This document shows positions 8,438-17,271 of a stretch of 64,000 bases of DNA, piece by piece (the first letter of the stretch is position 1; every line of letters starts with the position of its first letter). The DNA is from Hyphomonas beringensis (GTDB taxonomy: Bacteria; Pseudomonadota; Alphaproteobacteria; Caulobacterales; Hyphomonadaceae). Under the pieces are notes generated by a model. That model was not told the origin of the DNA, did not search any database, and saw only the letters and a program-made list of their open reading frames with translations. Where the stretch lies: assembly GCF_000682755.1 (NCBI RefSeq), contig NZ_AWFF01000031.1, forward strand, positions 22,815 to 86,814. The letters run 5' to 3'. A program made the translations under genes and the position numbers.

Positions 8438-9108
8438 GCGGAGCCCCCTTCCCCATGCATCCAGCTGCGCAGGATGGAGGCTGTACGGGCCGGATCTTTC
8501 TGGACGAGCTTTGCGGCAGCGCCGGGCTCAGCGGTCAGGGCCGGTTTGGCCTTCACCCGTTTCTCGACAAGGGCAGGCTCAAGCGCGGCTTCCACCGGCT
8601 CTGCGGTCCTGGCCCGTTTTGCATCCGCCGCTGGCACATCTGACGGCTTCAGCCCAATCCAGGCCAGCATTGCCAGCAAGGCCCCATAGAGGCCAAGCTC
8701 TGTCCAGCCTGCAGCAGAGGGACGCCCCGGCACGCCGCGCGCAAAGGCGGCCTGCTCGATGACCAATTGGTCACCCTCTTCCGGATTCATCATCAGTGCG
8801 GATGTTGTCAGGCGCTCCAGTGTGGGCGCCGCTTCACTGGCGCGCGTCGCCAGCAGGATCAGGACGGAATGGGACGTACCCTTGCCAGTAACCGACAGGC
8901 GGATATTCCCCATGCCCGCAACAGGCTCAAGAATGCCCATGAGAGAGGCTTCAACGTCAGAGCCAGGCACCCACTCATCGACGGGCTGAGTGAACAGGCT
9001 TGTCCCCCGCCAACAACCGAGAAGGATCACGATCAGACATGCAAACAGCGCGACGGCCTGTGTGGAGGGCCCCGCGCTGCGCTGTGATTTTGCGAACCGA
9101 AAATCCAT
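8434..9108 (-). CDS. fliF: Minimal FliF-like MS-ring protein
   Basis: The 224-residue protein keeps the two ends of FliF but not the middle. It has a transmembrane helix at 17-33, a region at 50-124 that resembles the last part of the ring-building RBM3 domain (LEPVAGMGNIRLSV and MMNPEEGDQLVIEQAAFA), a second transmembrane helix at 135-153 and a C-terminal FliG-binding tail (residues 198-218, KDPARTASILRSWM). Normal FliF is about 550 residues and carries RBM1, RBM2 and a beta-collar, all absent here. There is a strong ribosome site (CAGGAG) before ATG 9108, an ATGA overlap with fliG, and no frame disruption, so this looks like an intact small gene and not a remnant. The FliF assignment rests on the tail, topology and operon position. 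Confidence 0.75.
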   Translation of the reverse strand: MDFRFAKSQRSAGPSTQAVALFACLIVILLGCWRGTSLFTQPVDEWVPGSDVEASLMGILEPVAGMGNIRLSVTGKGTSHSVLILLATRASEAAPTLERLTTSALMMNPEEGDQLVIEQAAFARGVPGRPSAAGWTELGLYGALLAMLAWIGLKPSDVPAADAKRARTAEPVEAALEPALVEKRVKAKPALTAEPGAAAKLVQKDPARTASILRSWMHGEGGSA

Positions 9109-9181
9109 GAAACACTCCTGACGCCGGAAGCAGATTCCGGCATTCAGGACTATTCATAGGTCTCCGCGCGTAAATTTGTGT

Positions 9182-9203
9182 TTAACAGACAGGATCTCGT
9201 TAA
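9182..9203 (-). promoter_or_regulatory. Paired GTTAA motifs upstream of the fliF operon
   Basis: TTAA occurs at 9182-9185 and 9200-9203 in the 107-bp gap between sciP and mini-fliF. They resemble CtrA half-sites but are 18 bases apart, not 11. A role in CtrA/SciP control of the flagellar operon is inferred from context. Confidence 0.35.
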
Positions 9204-9215
9204 CCCTGCACCGGA

Positions 9216-9488
9216 CTAGCCGCGATATTGCTGCAGTCGGGTCGTACGCAGCCCTTTGGTGCCGTGGCGGTTGTAGAGCTTTTCCCAGGTCTCGTATTCC
9301 TCGTCGCTCAGGCTGTAGCGATCACAGGCTGCCTTGCGGGTCAGCAGGCCACCAGACACTGCTGCAACGACTTCAGCTTTGCGACGCGTCACCCAGCGGG
9401 AGATGTTCGGGGACGGCAGGTCTGCCAGGGTCAGCGTCTGGCCGTCGGGGCCCTGTACGCCTTGGTTACGTGCATTATGTTTTTCCAT
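9216..9488 (-). CDS. sciP: CtrA inhibitory protein SciP (DUF1153)
   Basis: The 90-residue product carries the DUF1153 helix-turn-helix core: GPDGQTLTLADLPSPNISRWV, then RRKAEVVAAVSGGLLTRKAACDRYSLSDEEY and the RATR-like end LRTTRLQQYRG. In Caulobacter SciP binds DNA and CtrA in swarmer cells and blocks CtrA-activated transcription, including ctrA and flagellar genes. It lies directly upstream of the flagellar switch operon, in the same orientation. Start ATG 9488 is preferred; a GTG at 9494 would add two residues. Neither has a strong ribosome site. Confidence 0.92.
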   Translation of the reverse strand: MEKHNARNQGVQGPDGQTLTLADLPSPNISRWVTRRKAEVVAAVSGGLLTRKAACDRYSLSDEEYETWEKLYNRHGTKGLRTTRLQQYRG

Positions 9489-9631
9489 GTCCACACCATT
9501 CTGGTTGCATAGTCGAAATCAGCCCGGCTTCTCCGGGAGCTGTGGACAGGAAGATACACTGAGGGGTTTAAGCCTAGACGTAAGGCAATCTGTGAGTTTT
9601 ACAGCTTCGGTTAGGAGGATGTTCGTAAAGC

Positions 9632-9648
9632 TGTACCGCCCCGGTACA
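9632..9648. promoter_or_regulatory. 17-bp palindrome upstream of sciP
   Basis: TGTACCG-CCC-CGGTACA is a perfect 7-bp inverted repeat. It follows another inverted repeat, ACAGCTT (9601-9607) and AAGCTGT (9628-9634). Both lie in the 211-bp gap between sciP and the phosphotransferase gene. They could be operators or RNA stems in a sciP leader; no known consensus is claimed. Confidence 0.4.
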
Positions 9649-9699
9649 AGAGGTGAGAATCTCGTGCATTCATTACAGAAATGACAAGATTTTGGCGAA

Positions 9700-10782
9700 T
9701 TATGGCAGCAGTTCCAGAGCGCCATTATCCCGTGCCTGGGCCGCGTGACGACGCAACATGGTCAGGAACATCTCGTCTCCACGCTCGGTCTGTTTGACCA
9801 ACATCGCCGCGCCAAATGCCACCGACATGCCGTAAAAACTAAACCACCGGTAGTGGCGATAGAGGTCCTCAAACGCATAATCGGTGACGCCCTGATCCTG
9901 CAGGCAGGCATGATAATAACGCAGCAAGGCTTGCTCGTGCTTCGGCCGGTCGTCACGCGTCAGACCCGCGCCGATGAAATAGGCGACATCCCCGGCCGGG
10001 GCGCCCTTGCCTGCCGTCTGCCAGTCCACAATCGCCAGCGGCCTGGGCGCGCTGCCCTTGCCAAACAGCATATTGTCCAGGCGGAAATCATTATGGGTCA
10101 GCGCGTGCGGGCCTTCATACCCATCACTCCAGGCCGGCAGTGCAGCGGCATAGGCATCGCCGACTTCTATATCTTCGGCGCTGAGCCGTTCTCCATAGCG
10201 ATCCTTGAACCCGTACCACAGTCCGACAACCTGCTCTGGCGACAAGGCAGGCGGCGGCGCCAGATCGCTACCTTGTAGCCAGGCATAAGTATCTAGCGCG
10301 GGATCATTCCAGTGCGCCGCGTGCAGCACCGCCGCAGACGCGAGCGCCTTTTCGGCCTCTTCCACAGTGCAGCCGCGCAACTGATCGCCTTGCTCTGACG
10401 GGGCCATGTCTTCCATGATCAGGGCGAACCGGTTCGTCTCCGGCTCGTAATCTGTGTAGAAAGCCTTCGGCGTGATGATTCCCGCCACTTTCGGAAAGGT
10501 GCGATAGAAGTGCACTTCCCGCTCATAATGGCCGAGCAGTTTCGCCGTCATCAGGCTGGCCTCACTGCCGGAGGGGAATTTGCCGACCAGAGTGTCCGGC
10601 GCGTTCGATCCCTTGCGATTATAATCAAACACAAAGCGGACATTCTCGCCGATCTGGCCTGTGCCGATGGATTTCGCAGTGAGGTCCTTTACTTCCGCAT
10701 CAATGCCAATTTCTTCGAATAGCGCATTAAACCAGCCCGCTCCCAGGGTGAGCGGGTCTGCATCGAGGCCAGGTCGGCTCAT
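9700..10782 (-). CDS. Phosphotransferase of the APH / ecdysteroid-kinase-like family
   Basis: The 360-residue protein has a kinase-like fold of the aminoglycoside-phosphotransferase class: an N-terminal nucleotide-binding region with a VGKFPSG lysine, the catalytic Brenner motif LTHNDFRLDNMLF at about residues 225-237 and the metal-binding IVDWQ. Family members phosphorylate small hydroxylated compounds such as sterol or acyl-CoA-related substrates. The true substrate cannot be deduced. It is followed in the opposite direction of reading by a TetR/COQ9-like gene 21 bases upstream, so they probably form an operon. Confidence 0.8.
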   Translation of the reverse strand: MSRPGLDADPLTLGAGWFNALFEEIGIDAEVKDLTAKSIGTGQIGENVRFVFDYNRKGSNAPDTLVGKFPSGSEASLMTAKLLGHYEREVHFYRTFPKVAGIITPKAFYTDYEPETNRFALIMEDMAPSEQGDQLRGCTVEEAEKALASAAVLHAAHWNDPALDTYAWLQGSDLAPPPALSPEQVVGLWYGFKDRYGERLSAEDIEVGDAYAAALPAWSDGYEGPHALTHNDFRLDNMLFGKGSAPRPLAIVDWQTAGKGAPAGDVAYFIGAGLTRDDRPKHEQALLRYYHACLQDQGVTDYAFEDLYRHYRWFSFYGMSVAFGAAMLVKQTERGDEMFLTMLRRHAAQARDNGALELLP

Positions 10783-10802
10783 TCATTTTCCTCCACTTAT
10801 AT

Positions 10803-11459
10803 CTAATCATCGGCAGGATTTTCCTGCTCTTTATCTTGTTGTGTATCTGTCTCTTCCGCCTCTTCCGCGCGGCGGCTGCGGCCCCAGCCGGTTACGCGCT
10901 GGAATTGCTGCATGCGGTCTTCTGCGTCCCGCAAGCCCCGGTCGAGCGCGGCCATGGTCAGGGCGAAATCTCCGCTGGTTTCCTTGCGCCAGGCCCGCTC
11001 TGCCTTGCCGATGACATAGGCGATGCCGACGGCCTTGAGAGGCACAGGCGCGCCGGACCGGCTGTCGAGCCCCGCAGAGACGAGCGCCCAGTCCGCCGAG
11101 CGCTTGCGCGCTGCCGCCAGTTTCAAAAGCAGGGACGGCATACGGTCGCGATACTTCATCAGCGACGTCAGACCGGCGCGATGGTCTTCCATCGCTTCAA
11201 AGCGCAACATGATGACATCAAACAGGCGCTCACTCGGTGTCTCGTCATGCGAGACGCCCTCTTCCGACATGAATCCATCGAAATAGGCATCGGCATGGGC
11301 GGCCAGCTCATCTTTCCCGGCAACGCCATGAAAGTCTGACAGGCTGAGGCCTGCTGCATCTGCAATGTCTGAAAGGGTCAGGTCAGCCCAGGCGGTTTCG
11401 GCGGCCAGCTCCAATGCAGCGAGCAGGCCCTTTTCAAGTATGCCTGCCGTATCACTCAT
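10803..11459 (-). CDS. TetR/COQ9-like regulator or lipid-binding protein
   Basis: The first 55 residues form a TetR-type helix-turn-helix (LTLSDIADAAGLSLSDFHGVAGKDEL). The rest is helical, with a basic stretch followed by a strongly acidic, glutamine-rich tail. COQ9, a ubiquinone-biosynthesis factor, is itself a TetR-fold protein and alphaproteobacterial homologues are annotated either way. I cannot tell which role applies. The gene lies 11 bases downstream of proC. Confidence 0.65.
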   Translation of the reverse strand: MSDTAGILEKGLLAALELAAETAWADLTLSDIADAAGLSLSDFHGVAGKDELAAHADAYFDGFMSEEGVSHDETPSERLFDVIMLRFEAMEDHRAGLTSLMKYRDRMPSLLLKLAAARKRSADWALVSAGLDSRSGAPVPLKAVGIAYVIGKAERAWRKETSGDFALTMAALDRGLRDAEDRMQQFQRVTGWGRSRRAEEAEETDTQQDKEQENPADD

Positions 11460-11470
11460 CGCTGGGTCCT

Positions 11471-12280
11471 CTAATCCATGTCTCTGGACAGCTCCCGGTC
11501 GCGGGTTATGGCGGCCCGGAGTGCCTTGCGCATCAACAGAGGCATCCCACCGTCATCCATGAGGATGTCAAGAGCTGCCTGTGTGATGCCGCCGGGTGAA
11601 GTGACCGCTTTTCTCAACGCCCCTGGCGTTTCATCCGATGCGGCCATCAGGGCCGCGGAGCCTGTGACAGTATCCACCGCCAACCGCAAGGCCATCTCGC
11701 GCGGCACGCCTTCGGCCTCTGCCGCTTCTGCCATCACTTCAGCCAGCAGGAAGACATAGGCCGGGCCGCAGCCGGAAATACCGGTCGCAGTGATCAGCAT
11801 CTTCTCGTCCATAGGGCCTTCCACACGGCCGAGCGGTTTCAGGAGGCGCTGAGCGGATCCAATATCGGTGTTGGTGACAGACGGCGCAGGCGCCATAAGC
11901 GCGACGCCCTTACCGATCGCGCCTGGCGTATTGGGCATGACGCGAATGATGCGCGGCGTTTCCAGCCTGTCCGCCAATTGGCCCAGCCTCAGCCCGCCCA
12001 TAACGGAGATGACCAGTGTTTTCGGGCCGATCCAGGCCTTTACACTTTCCAGAACTCGCGGAAAGACCTGCGGTTTGACACACAGAACGACAATGCCAGC
12101 GGGCGACGGATCAGGGTTCAGAACCACTTTTCCGGCATCAGCCCAGCCCTGAACCAATTCTGAGGGCGCAGGATCAACAATCGATAAATCAGGAGAGGCC
12201 TTGCCGGACAGCCAGCCTGTCGCCAGCGCCGATCCCATTCTCCCGGCCCCAATCAGGACAATCGATTTTGCGCTGCTCAT
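11471..12280 (-). CDS. proC: Pyrroline-5-carboxylate reductase
   Basis: The 269-residue enzyme starts with the NAD(P)-binding motif VLIGAGRMGSALATGWL and has the ProC signature in the C-terminal half (GISGCGPAYVFLLAEVMAEAAEAEGV, then TSPGGITQAALDIL). It makes L-proline from pyrroline-5-carboxylate with NADPH. Length is normal. It follows a YbjN-family gene by 22 bases, so the two are probably co-transcribed. Confidence 0.95.
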   Translation of the reverse strand: MSSAKSIVLIGAGRMGSALATGWLSGKASPDLSIVDPAPSELVQGWADAGKVVLNPDPSPAGIVVLCVKPQVFPRVLESVKAWIGPKTLVISVMGGLRLGQLADRLETPRIIRVMPNTPGAIGKGVALMAPAPSVTNTDIGSAQRLLKPLGRVEGPMDEKMLITATGISGCGPAYVFLLAEVMAEAAEAEGVPREMALRLAVDTVTGSAALMAASDETPGALRKAVTSPGGITQAALDILMDDGGMPLLMRKALRAAITRDRELSRDMD

Positions 12281-12302
12281 CTTTTACAGGTTTTCCAAGG
12301 CC

Positions 12303-12806
12303 TCAGGCTTCGCCATGCGTTTCAAACATGACCGCATCAATGGATTCACGGGGCGATTTGCCCGCCCAGATCAGGAAGTTGAACGCTGGCACAAAGCGGT
12401 CCACCGCGCTGACCGAAGCCGCGACAGCAGAGCGAATCTCGCCCAGAGATACCTCATCCCGGTCTGTCATCGGGAAAGTATAGCGGAAAATCACCACGCC
12501 TTCATCGGCCCAATAGTCAAAATGACCCAACCACAGGCGTTCATTCGCCATAATGATCAGCTCTGACAGCTGCGCACGCTTGGCGGCGACCGGCTTGATG
12601 TCCAGCGTTACGGAAAAATGGATGGCTGCGGGTTCAGGGCGGAACGCGAACAAGGCGCCCATGTCGCCCCAGCGGGTTTCCGCGACAGCCTGAATGGTCG
12701 ATTCTTCATCGCGCTCATGCTGCCAGCCAGCGATTTCGAGGGCTTCCTCAACACGGTCCAGTGGATCTGCCGCAGCAAACTCATCGCGTGAAAGATCAAG
12801 GCTCAT
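12303..12806 (-). CDS. YbjN-domain protein
   Basis: The 167-residue soluble protein matches the YbjN family (type III secretion chaperone-like fold): DRVEEALEIAGWQHERDEESTIQAVAETRWGDMGALFAFR and later ANERLWLGHFDYW. In alphaproteobacteria a YbjN gene often precedes proC, as here. The molecular role is unknown. Confidence 0.8.
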   Translation of the reverse strand: MSLDLSRDEFAAADPLDRVEEALEIAGWQHERDEESTIQAVAETRWGDMGALFAFRPEPAAIHFSVTLDIKPVAAKRAQLSELIIMANERLWLGHFDYWADEGVVIFRYTFPMTDRDEVSLGEIRSAVAASVSAVDRFVPAFNFLIWAGKSPRESIDAVMFETHGEA

Positions 12807-12938
12807 GAAAGTCTCCCCTTCTTTCAGAGTTCATGGGTGCGCGGATTCGCGCCACATGGCCAATGCCTGTTCAAGCGTGGGTAACGCTTCGCGTCCAGTA
12901 CGATTAACAGGCAGGCAAGGTTAGCCTGCAGTAAAGGC

Positions 12939-13190
12939 TTAATCCGAAGTCACCTTCGCCTCGAGCTCTTCAAGGCGCTTTTCCAGTGTTTCGACCCGCT
13001 CCAGAGCCGTGACTGCGAGGGCCTTCAGGGCCTCGACCTCATCCCGGCCAGCCAGGTCCATATCCGCGATCATGGCCTTCACACGGCCTTGTGCGGCGGT
13101 CTTCGCCTCTTCGCCTGCAGCCCGCGCTGCGCCCATCGCTCCGGTCATCAGACCTGCAATGTCATCAAGCAGTGGATTTGTTGCGGCCAT
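12939..13190 (-). CDS. ubiK: UbiK/BMFP-family accessory protein
   Basis: This 83-residue protein has the BMFP layout: an amphipathic N-terminal half and a C-terminal coiled coil (VEALKALAVTALERVETLEKRLEELEAKV). UbiK is an accessory factor that binds lipids and helps the Ubi complex assemble aerobic ubiquinone. Start ATG 13190 gives the family length; the frame stays open far upstream across the lgt gene, but that extension has no coding support. It is divergent from lgt, a common pairing in alphaproteobacteria. Confidence 0.85.
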   Translation of the reverse strand: MAATNPLLDDIAGLMTGAMGAARAAGEEAKTAAQGRVKAMIADMDLAGRDEVEALKALAVTALERVETLEKRLEELEAKVTSD

Positions 13191-13271
13191 GAGGCTACTC
13201 CTTCGCGGGGTCGGGCGGACAGGTTCACTCCTAACAGATAGGCCCGGGGCAAGACAGGGAAAAGACGCCGC

Positions 13272-14228
13272 ATGCTGGATATGATGAGTTTTGCTGCAAT
13301 GGTGATGCCTGCAGCCGCGCTGACCTTTCCTGATGTCAGCCCGGCGATCTTCTCGATTGATCTCGGTTTCCTCGGGCTCGGAGAGTTTCATCTGCGCTGG
13401 TACGCGCTTGGCTATATGGCCGGAATTGGCCTCGCCTGGTGGTATGCCAGCGCAATGCTGAAGCGCCCTGCCCTGTTTGGGGGCACCGCGCCGCTGACCA
13501 AGGACCAGCTCGATGACATCATGTTCTGGATCATTGTCGGCATCATTCTCGGCGGACGCTTCGGCTATGTCCTCTTCTATATGGTGCCCTATCAGTTTGA
13601 CGTGATCGCGAATGACCCGCTGACCATCTTCAAGATCTGGGATGGCGGCATGGCCTTCCATGGCGGCATTCTGGGCGTCACGATTGCACTCTGCCTGTTT
13701 GCCTACATCAAGAAGGTATCCCTCTATTCCATCGGAGACATTGCGGGCGTCGTCGCACCGATCGGCATCGGCCTCGTCCGCCTTGCTAATTTCGTTAATG
13801 CAGAGCTTTACGGCCGCCATACGGACGCCCCTATCGGCATGGTCTTCCCGGAGGGATATGTGCCCGGCTCTACCCCGCCTGCCTATAATTGGGCGACGGG
13901 TGAATGGGTCTATTCGGGACTCGAAATGGCGCGCCACCCCAGTCAGCTCTATGAGAGCGCACTGGAAGGCTGGGTTCCCCTGATTGTGCTCTCTATCCTG
14001 ATCTGGCGTTTTGGCGCGCTGAAGCGTCCCGGCCTCATCGCCGGCCTGTTCCTGTTGATGTATGCAACGGCCCGCACACTGATTGAGAATTTCCGCATGC
14101 CCGACAGCTTTGTCGAGGGCCTGCCGGACTGGATCACGATGGGGCAGCTGCTCTCCATCCCGATGTGGATCGGCGGCATCTGGCTGGTCTGGAACGCGCT
14201 TAAGAAGCCCGCTGCCAAAGCAAACTGA
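13272..14228 (+). CDS. lgt: Prolipoprotein diacylglyceryl transferase
   Basis: The 318-residue integral membrane enzyme has at least seven hydrophobic segments and the Lgt signatures: LRWYALGYMAGI near residue 40, GGRFGYVLFY, WDGGMAFHGGILG, the PIGIGLVRLANFVNAELYGR motif and HPSQLYES. It transfers diacylglycerol from phosphatidylglycerol to the lipobox cysteine, the first step for the many lipoproteins in this window. The stop codon overlaps the next gene's start by one base. Confidence 0.96.
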   Translation: MLDMMSFAAMVMPAAALTFPDVSPAIFSIDLGFLGLGEFHLRWYALGYMAGIGLAWWYASAMLKRPALFGGTAPLTKDQLDDIMFWIIVGIILGGRFGYVLFYMVPYQFDVIANDPLTIFKIWDGGMAFHGGILGVTIALCLFAYIKKVSLYSIGDIAGVVAPIGIGLVRLANFVNAELYGRHTDAPIGMVFPEGYVPGSTPPAYNWATGEWVYSGLEMARHPSQLYESALEGWVPLIVLSILIWRFGALKRPGLIAGLFLLMYATARTLIENFRMPDSFVEGLPDWITMGQLLSIPMWIGGIWLVWNALKKPAAKAN

Positions 14229-15283
14229 TGGCTGACATGACCCTCAAGGAACGCATCATCCGCCTGATCGAGACGGACGGGCCGATCCCGGTTTCGACCT
14301 ATATGCAGCTGGCCCTGCACGATTCTACGCAAGGCTATTACGCCACACGCCCGGGCCTTGGCACGGATTTCATCACCGCCCCGGAAGTCAGCCAGATCTT
14401 CGGGGAATTGCTTGGCCTGTGGGTTGTGCATGAGTGGAAGGCGCTGGGCGAGCCCGACACTTTCCAGCTGGTCGAAATCGGCCCTGGCCGCGGCACGCTG
14501 ATGGCCGATGCGCTGCGGCTGGCCTATGTCGCGGGCGGCCGCAAATTTGCCGACGCCGCCCAGTTAGGGCTGGTGGAGCCGAGCCCGGAGCTGCGCAAGG
14601 TCCAGGCCGAGCGCCTGACAGATTATGACCCTGCCTTTGCGGGTACGATGGCCGAAGTGCCCGCCGAGCCGATGATCCTCATCGCGAACGAATATCTCGA
14701 CTGCCTGCCCGCGAGGCAATTCCGCAAGGATGGCGAAAGCTGGCGCGAATGCGTGATCGGCCTCGACAGTGACGGAAACCTCGCCTTTGGCCTTGCGGCA
14801 GATGAGGCCCGCGCCCCTGAAGGCAACGCGGCATCTGCGCAATGTGTTGAGGTGCAGACCGGCTTTGACCTGCTGGTGGCAGACCTTGTCACCCGCGCTG
14901 ATCCATTCCGCGCGCTGTTCATCGATTATGGCCCGGCCGATGCCACGCCAGGCGACAGCCTCCGCGCCTTCAAACTTGGCGAGCAGGTCTCCCCACTGGC
15001 CTTCCCCGGAGAGTCCGATCTGACCGTGGATGTGGACTTTGGCCGCCTGAAACGCCTGGCAACCAAGATCGGCCTCGATGTGACCGGCCCGACTCCGCAA
15101 GGCATGTTCCTGATGGGCCTCGGCGCGCAGGCCCGCCTGAACCAGCTGGTCGAGGCAAATCCCGATCATGCCGAGGCGATCTACAACAACGCCCAGCGCC
15201 TGATTGACCCCAAAGACATGGGCAGCCGCTTCAAGGCCATCTGCCTCTCCAGCAAAGGCCTCTCGGCCCCTGCCGGATTCTAG
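14228..15283 (+). CDS. SAM-dependent methyltransferase of the MidA/NDUFAF7 family
   Basis: The 351-residue protein has the DUF185/MidA layout: MQLALHDSTQGYYATRPGLGTDFITAPEVSQIFGELLG near the start, the SAM-binding VEIGPGRGTLMADALR and IANEYLDCLPARQF. The mitochondrial homologue NDUFAF7 dimethylates an arginine of complex I subunit NDUFS2, so a role in NADH dehydrogenase maturation is plausible. It is translationally coupled to lgt. Confidence 0.9.
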   Translation: MADMTLKERIIRLIETDGPIPVSTYMQLALHDSTQGYYATRPGLGTDFITAPEVSQIFGELLGLWVVHEWKALGEPDTFQLVEIGPGRGTLMADALRLAYVAGGRKFADAAQLGLVEPSPELRKVQAERLTDYDPAFAGTMAEVPAEPMILIANEYLDCLPARQFRKDGESWRECVIGLDSDGNLAFGLAADEARAPEGNAASAQCVEVQTGFDLLVADLVTRADPFRALFIDYGPADATPGDSLRAFKLGEQVSPLAFPGESDLTVDVDFGRLKRLATKIGLDVTGPTPQGMFLMGLGAQARLNQLVEANPDHAEAIYNNAQRLIDPKDMGSRFKAICLSSKGLSAPAGF

Positions 15284-15315
15284 AAAAAGACTGGGAAACC
15301 CGTCTAGGGCGCCCC

Positions 15316-17271
15316 TTATTGACCCATATGCTGGTCAACAAAATCGGCCATGGCTTGCAGGGTCGCAAGACGCGTCTCACCGGATGACAACCAGTGATCT
15401 TCGCCCTTCAGTTCAATAAAGGTGACGTCCTTACCGGCACTTTTCAAAGCATCCTCCATGATGCGGCTCTGCCGGATAGGCACCACCGTATCATCGCGGC
15501 CATGGATCAGTAGAACTGGTGCCTGAAAGGCCGCAGCTGACGTAGCCGGCGAAATGGCATCAAGGTCCACATCTTCCGAATCTGGATCTCCCATCTGGGT
15601 TTTCCAGTAATCAACGACCCAATGGTCACCCCCAGCATCCTTGACTTCCTGCCTCAGCATTGCTGGCAGATCTGAAACCCCAGCAATCGAGATCACGCAT
15701 TTGTAGAGGTCCGGCGTATAGGCCCCGCCTGCGAGAGCCGAATACCCACCATAACTGGCGCCCGCGATGCAAACACGCTCTGGGTCAGCCTTTCCTTCGT
15801 TGATCAGAATCTTGACGCCGTCAGTTACGTCATCCTGCATGGCTTTGCCCCACTGGCCGTAACCAGCAGTCGTGTGCGCCTGGCCGTAACCCGTGGAGCC
15901 ACGGAAGTTTGGTTGAAGGACCAGATACCCCCTATTGGCAAAGTACTGCGCCATCCAGTCAAAACCGACATAATCATACGCGGCTGGCCCACCATGCGGA
16001 ATAACGACAAGAGGCGCATTCTGTGTCGTTTCAAACGTCTTTCCAGCAGGAAGTGTCAGAATGCTTGGAATCATCAAGCCGTCACGAGCCGGGTAATTGA
16101 TCGCCATGATCTCACCAATAGATTCTTTGGGGATGTCAGTACGCTGATCGAGGATACGTGTCAGGCCGCCCGTTGCCCTGTCTTCCAGAATATAGCTGCC
16201 AGTCGTATCACTGCCATTGAACAGATACAGAATTTTTGACCAGTCAGACGTCCAGTCAACAATCCGGATCGAGGATGCGGGAAAAGCCGCCAATAGGCTT
16301 TGCACACTCTGGTCGATCTCCGGATCAAAAAATTTGTAGGATGGCAAGGCACCTGAGTAACGCACGCCCACGACGAACCCATTTCCGTCTGTCAGCGTAC
16401 CGTCAATATCCATCCCCTCTCTTCCGAGACCGAGTGATGTAATTTCACCTGAAAAACTCAGTTCATACAGCTCATCAAAGCCCGCATCTTCGTTAGCCCC
16501 TTGTGACTTTACAAACAGAAGTCCGGACTTGTCTGACTTTACCCCTCGCAGAGAAATAGGAACCTGAGGTGCCTCGACCTCATAAAGCACTTCCTCCTTG
16601 CCATTTGCCCATGTGGTGATGCGATAGATATTCTTCCGGTTGTCATATTCTTCCCTGGCCAGAACCGTCCCGTCAGTATCTACATAGAAATTGATCGTAT
16701 TGCTTGTCCCCTGCCATGCACGGCGCCCACGGCCATTGTCGAGATTTGCGCGCAGAAGCGTGTATTCAGGATCACGCGTCCCCATCCACGCCGCCATGAA
16801 GATGGTATTTTTGTTCTTTGCATCCCAGCCGATAATATGGCTTAGGCCACTTTGCGCGGGGTGAAGGCCTTTAGTCTCCCGCAATAGCGGCCGGTAATTA
16901 CCCGTCTGCAAATTGTAGGAATAGGCCTGATACTTTTCGAACTGCCCCGGAATGCCGACCACGCGTTCTGTGTCAGAAGCAACAATGATCAGGTGCTCGT
17001 TATCCGCAAACCCCAGGCTACGCGTAGATAGGTCTGTCAGCTTGAGGCGATAGTTCAACTGCCCCGTTCGCGCATCATAGATCGTAACCAGGTCCGCCCC
17101 ATCGGCACGTGTAATAAAAGCGACCAGATTGCCATCCGGTGAAATGGACATGGACCGGATTGCCGGCAACTCTCCATACGCCTCGATAGATGGCTGAGGA
17201 ACCTCAGCACTGGCTGGCTGACACACAAACAAAAGCATAGTCGCGCAGAACGCGGCAAAGACTCTGAACAT
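15316..17271 (-). CDS. S9 family (prolyl oligopeptidase-type) secreted peptidase, copy A
   Basis: The 651-residue product has a signal peptide (cleavage probably after PASAEV, about residue 23), a beta-propeller region to about residue 380 and a C-terminal alpha/beta hydrolase domain. The catalytic triad is visible: Ser near 505 in GASYGGYS, Asp near 593 in HGRDDTVVP and His near 626 in EDHWLS. It probably trims peptides in the periplasm, like acylaminoacyl peptidases or dipeptidyl peptidases. It has the same length and the same motifs as the gene at 18461-20416. The base composition looks less GC-rich than its neighbours. Confidence 0.92.
   Translation of the reverse strand: MFRVFAAFCATMLLFVCQPASAEVPQPSIEAYGELPAIRSMSISPDGNLVAFITRADGADLVTIYDARTGQLNYRLKLTDLSTRSLGFADNEHLIIVASDTERVVGIPGQFEKYQAYSYNLQTGNYRPLLRETKGLHPAQSGLSHIIGWDAKNKNTIFMAAWMGTRDPEYTLLRANLDNGRGRRAWQGTSNTINFYVDTDGTVLAREEYDNRKNIYRITTWANGKEEVLYEVEAPQVPISLRGVKSDKSGLLFVKSQGANEDAGFDELYELSFSGEITSLGLGREGMDIDGTLTDGNGFVVGVRYSGALPSYKFFDPEIDQSVQSLLAAFPASSIRIVDWTSDWSKILYLFNGSDTTGSYILEDRATGGLTRILDQRTDIPKESIGEIMAINYPARDGLMIPSILTLPAGKTFETTQNAPLVVIPHGGPAAYDYVGFDWMAQYFANRGYLVLQPNFRGSTGYGQAHTTAGYGQWGKAMQDDVTDGVKILINEGKADPERVCIAGASYGGYSALAGGAYTPDLYKCVISIAGVSDLPAMLRQEVKDAGGDHWVVDYWKTQMGDPDSEDVDLDAISPATSAAAFQAPVLLIHGRDDTVVPIRQSRIMEDALKSAGKDVTFIELKGEDHWLSSGETRLATLQAMADFVDQHMGQ

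Noticed and set aside
12939..13937. A 332-codon minus-strand frame ending in the UbiK protein
   Set aside because: Only the last 83 codons are UbiK; the upstream part is antisense to lgt.
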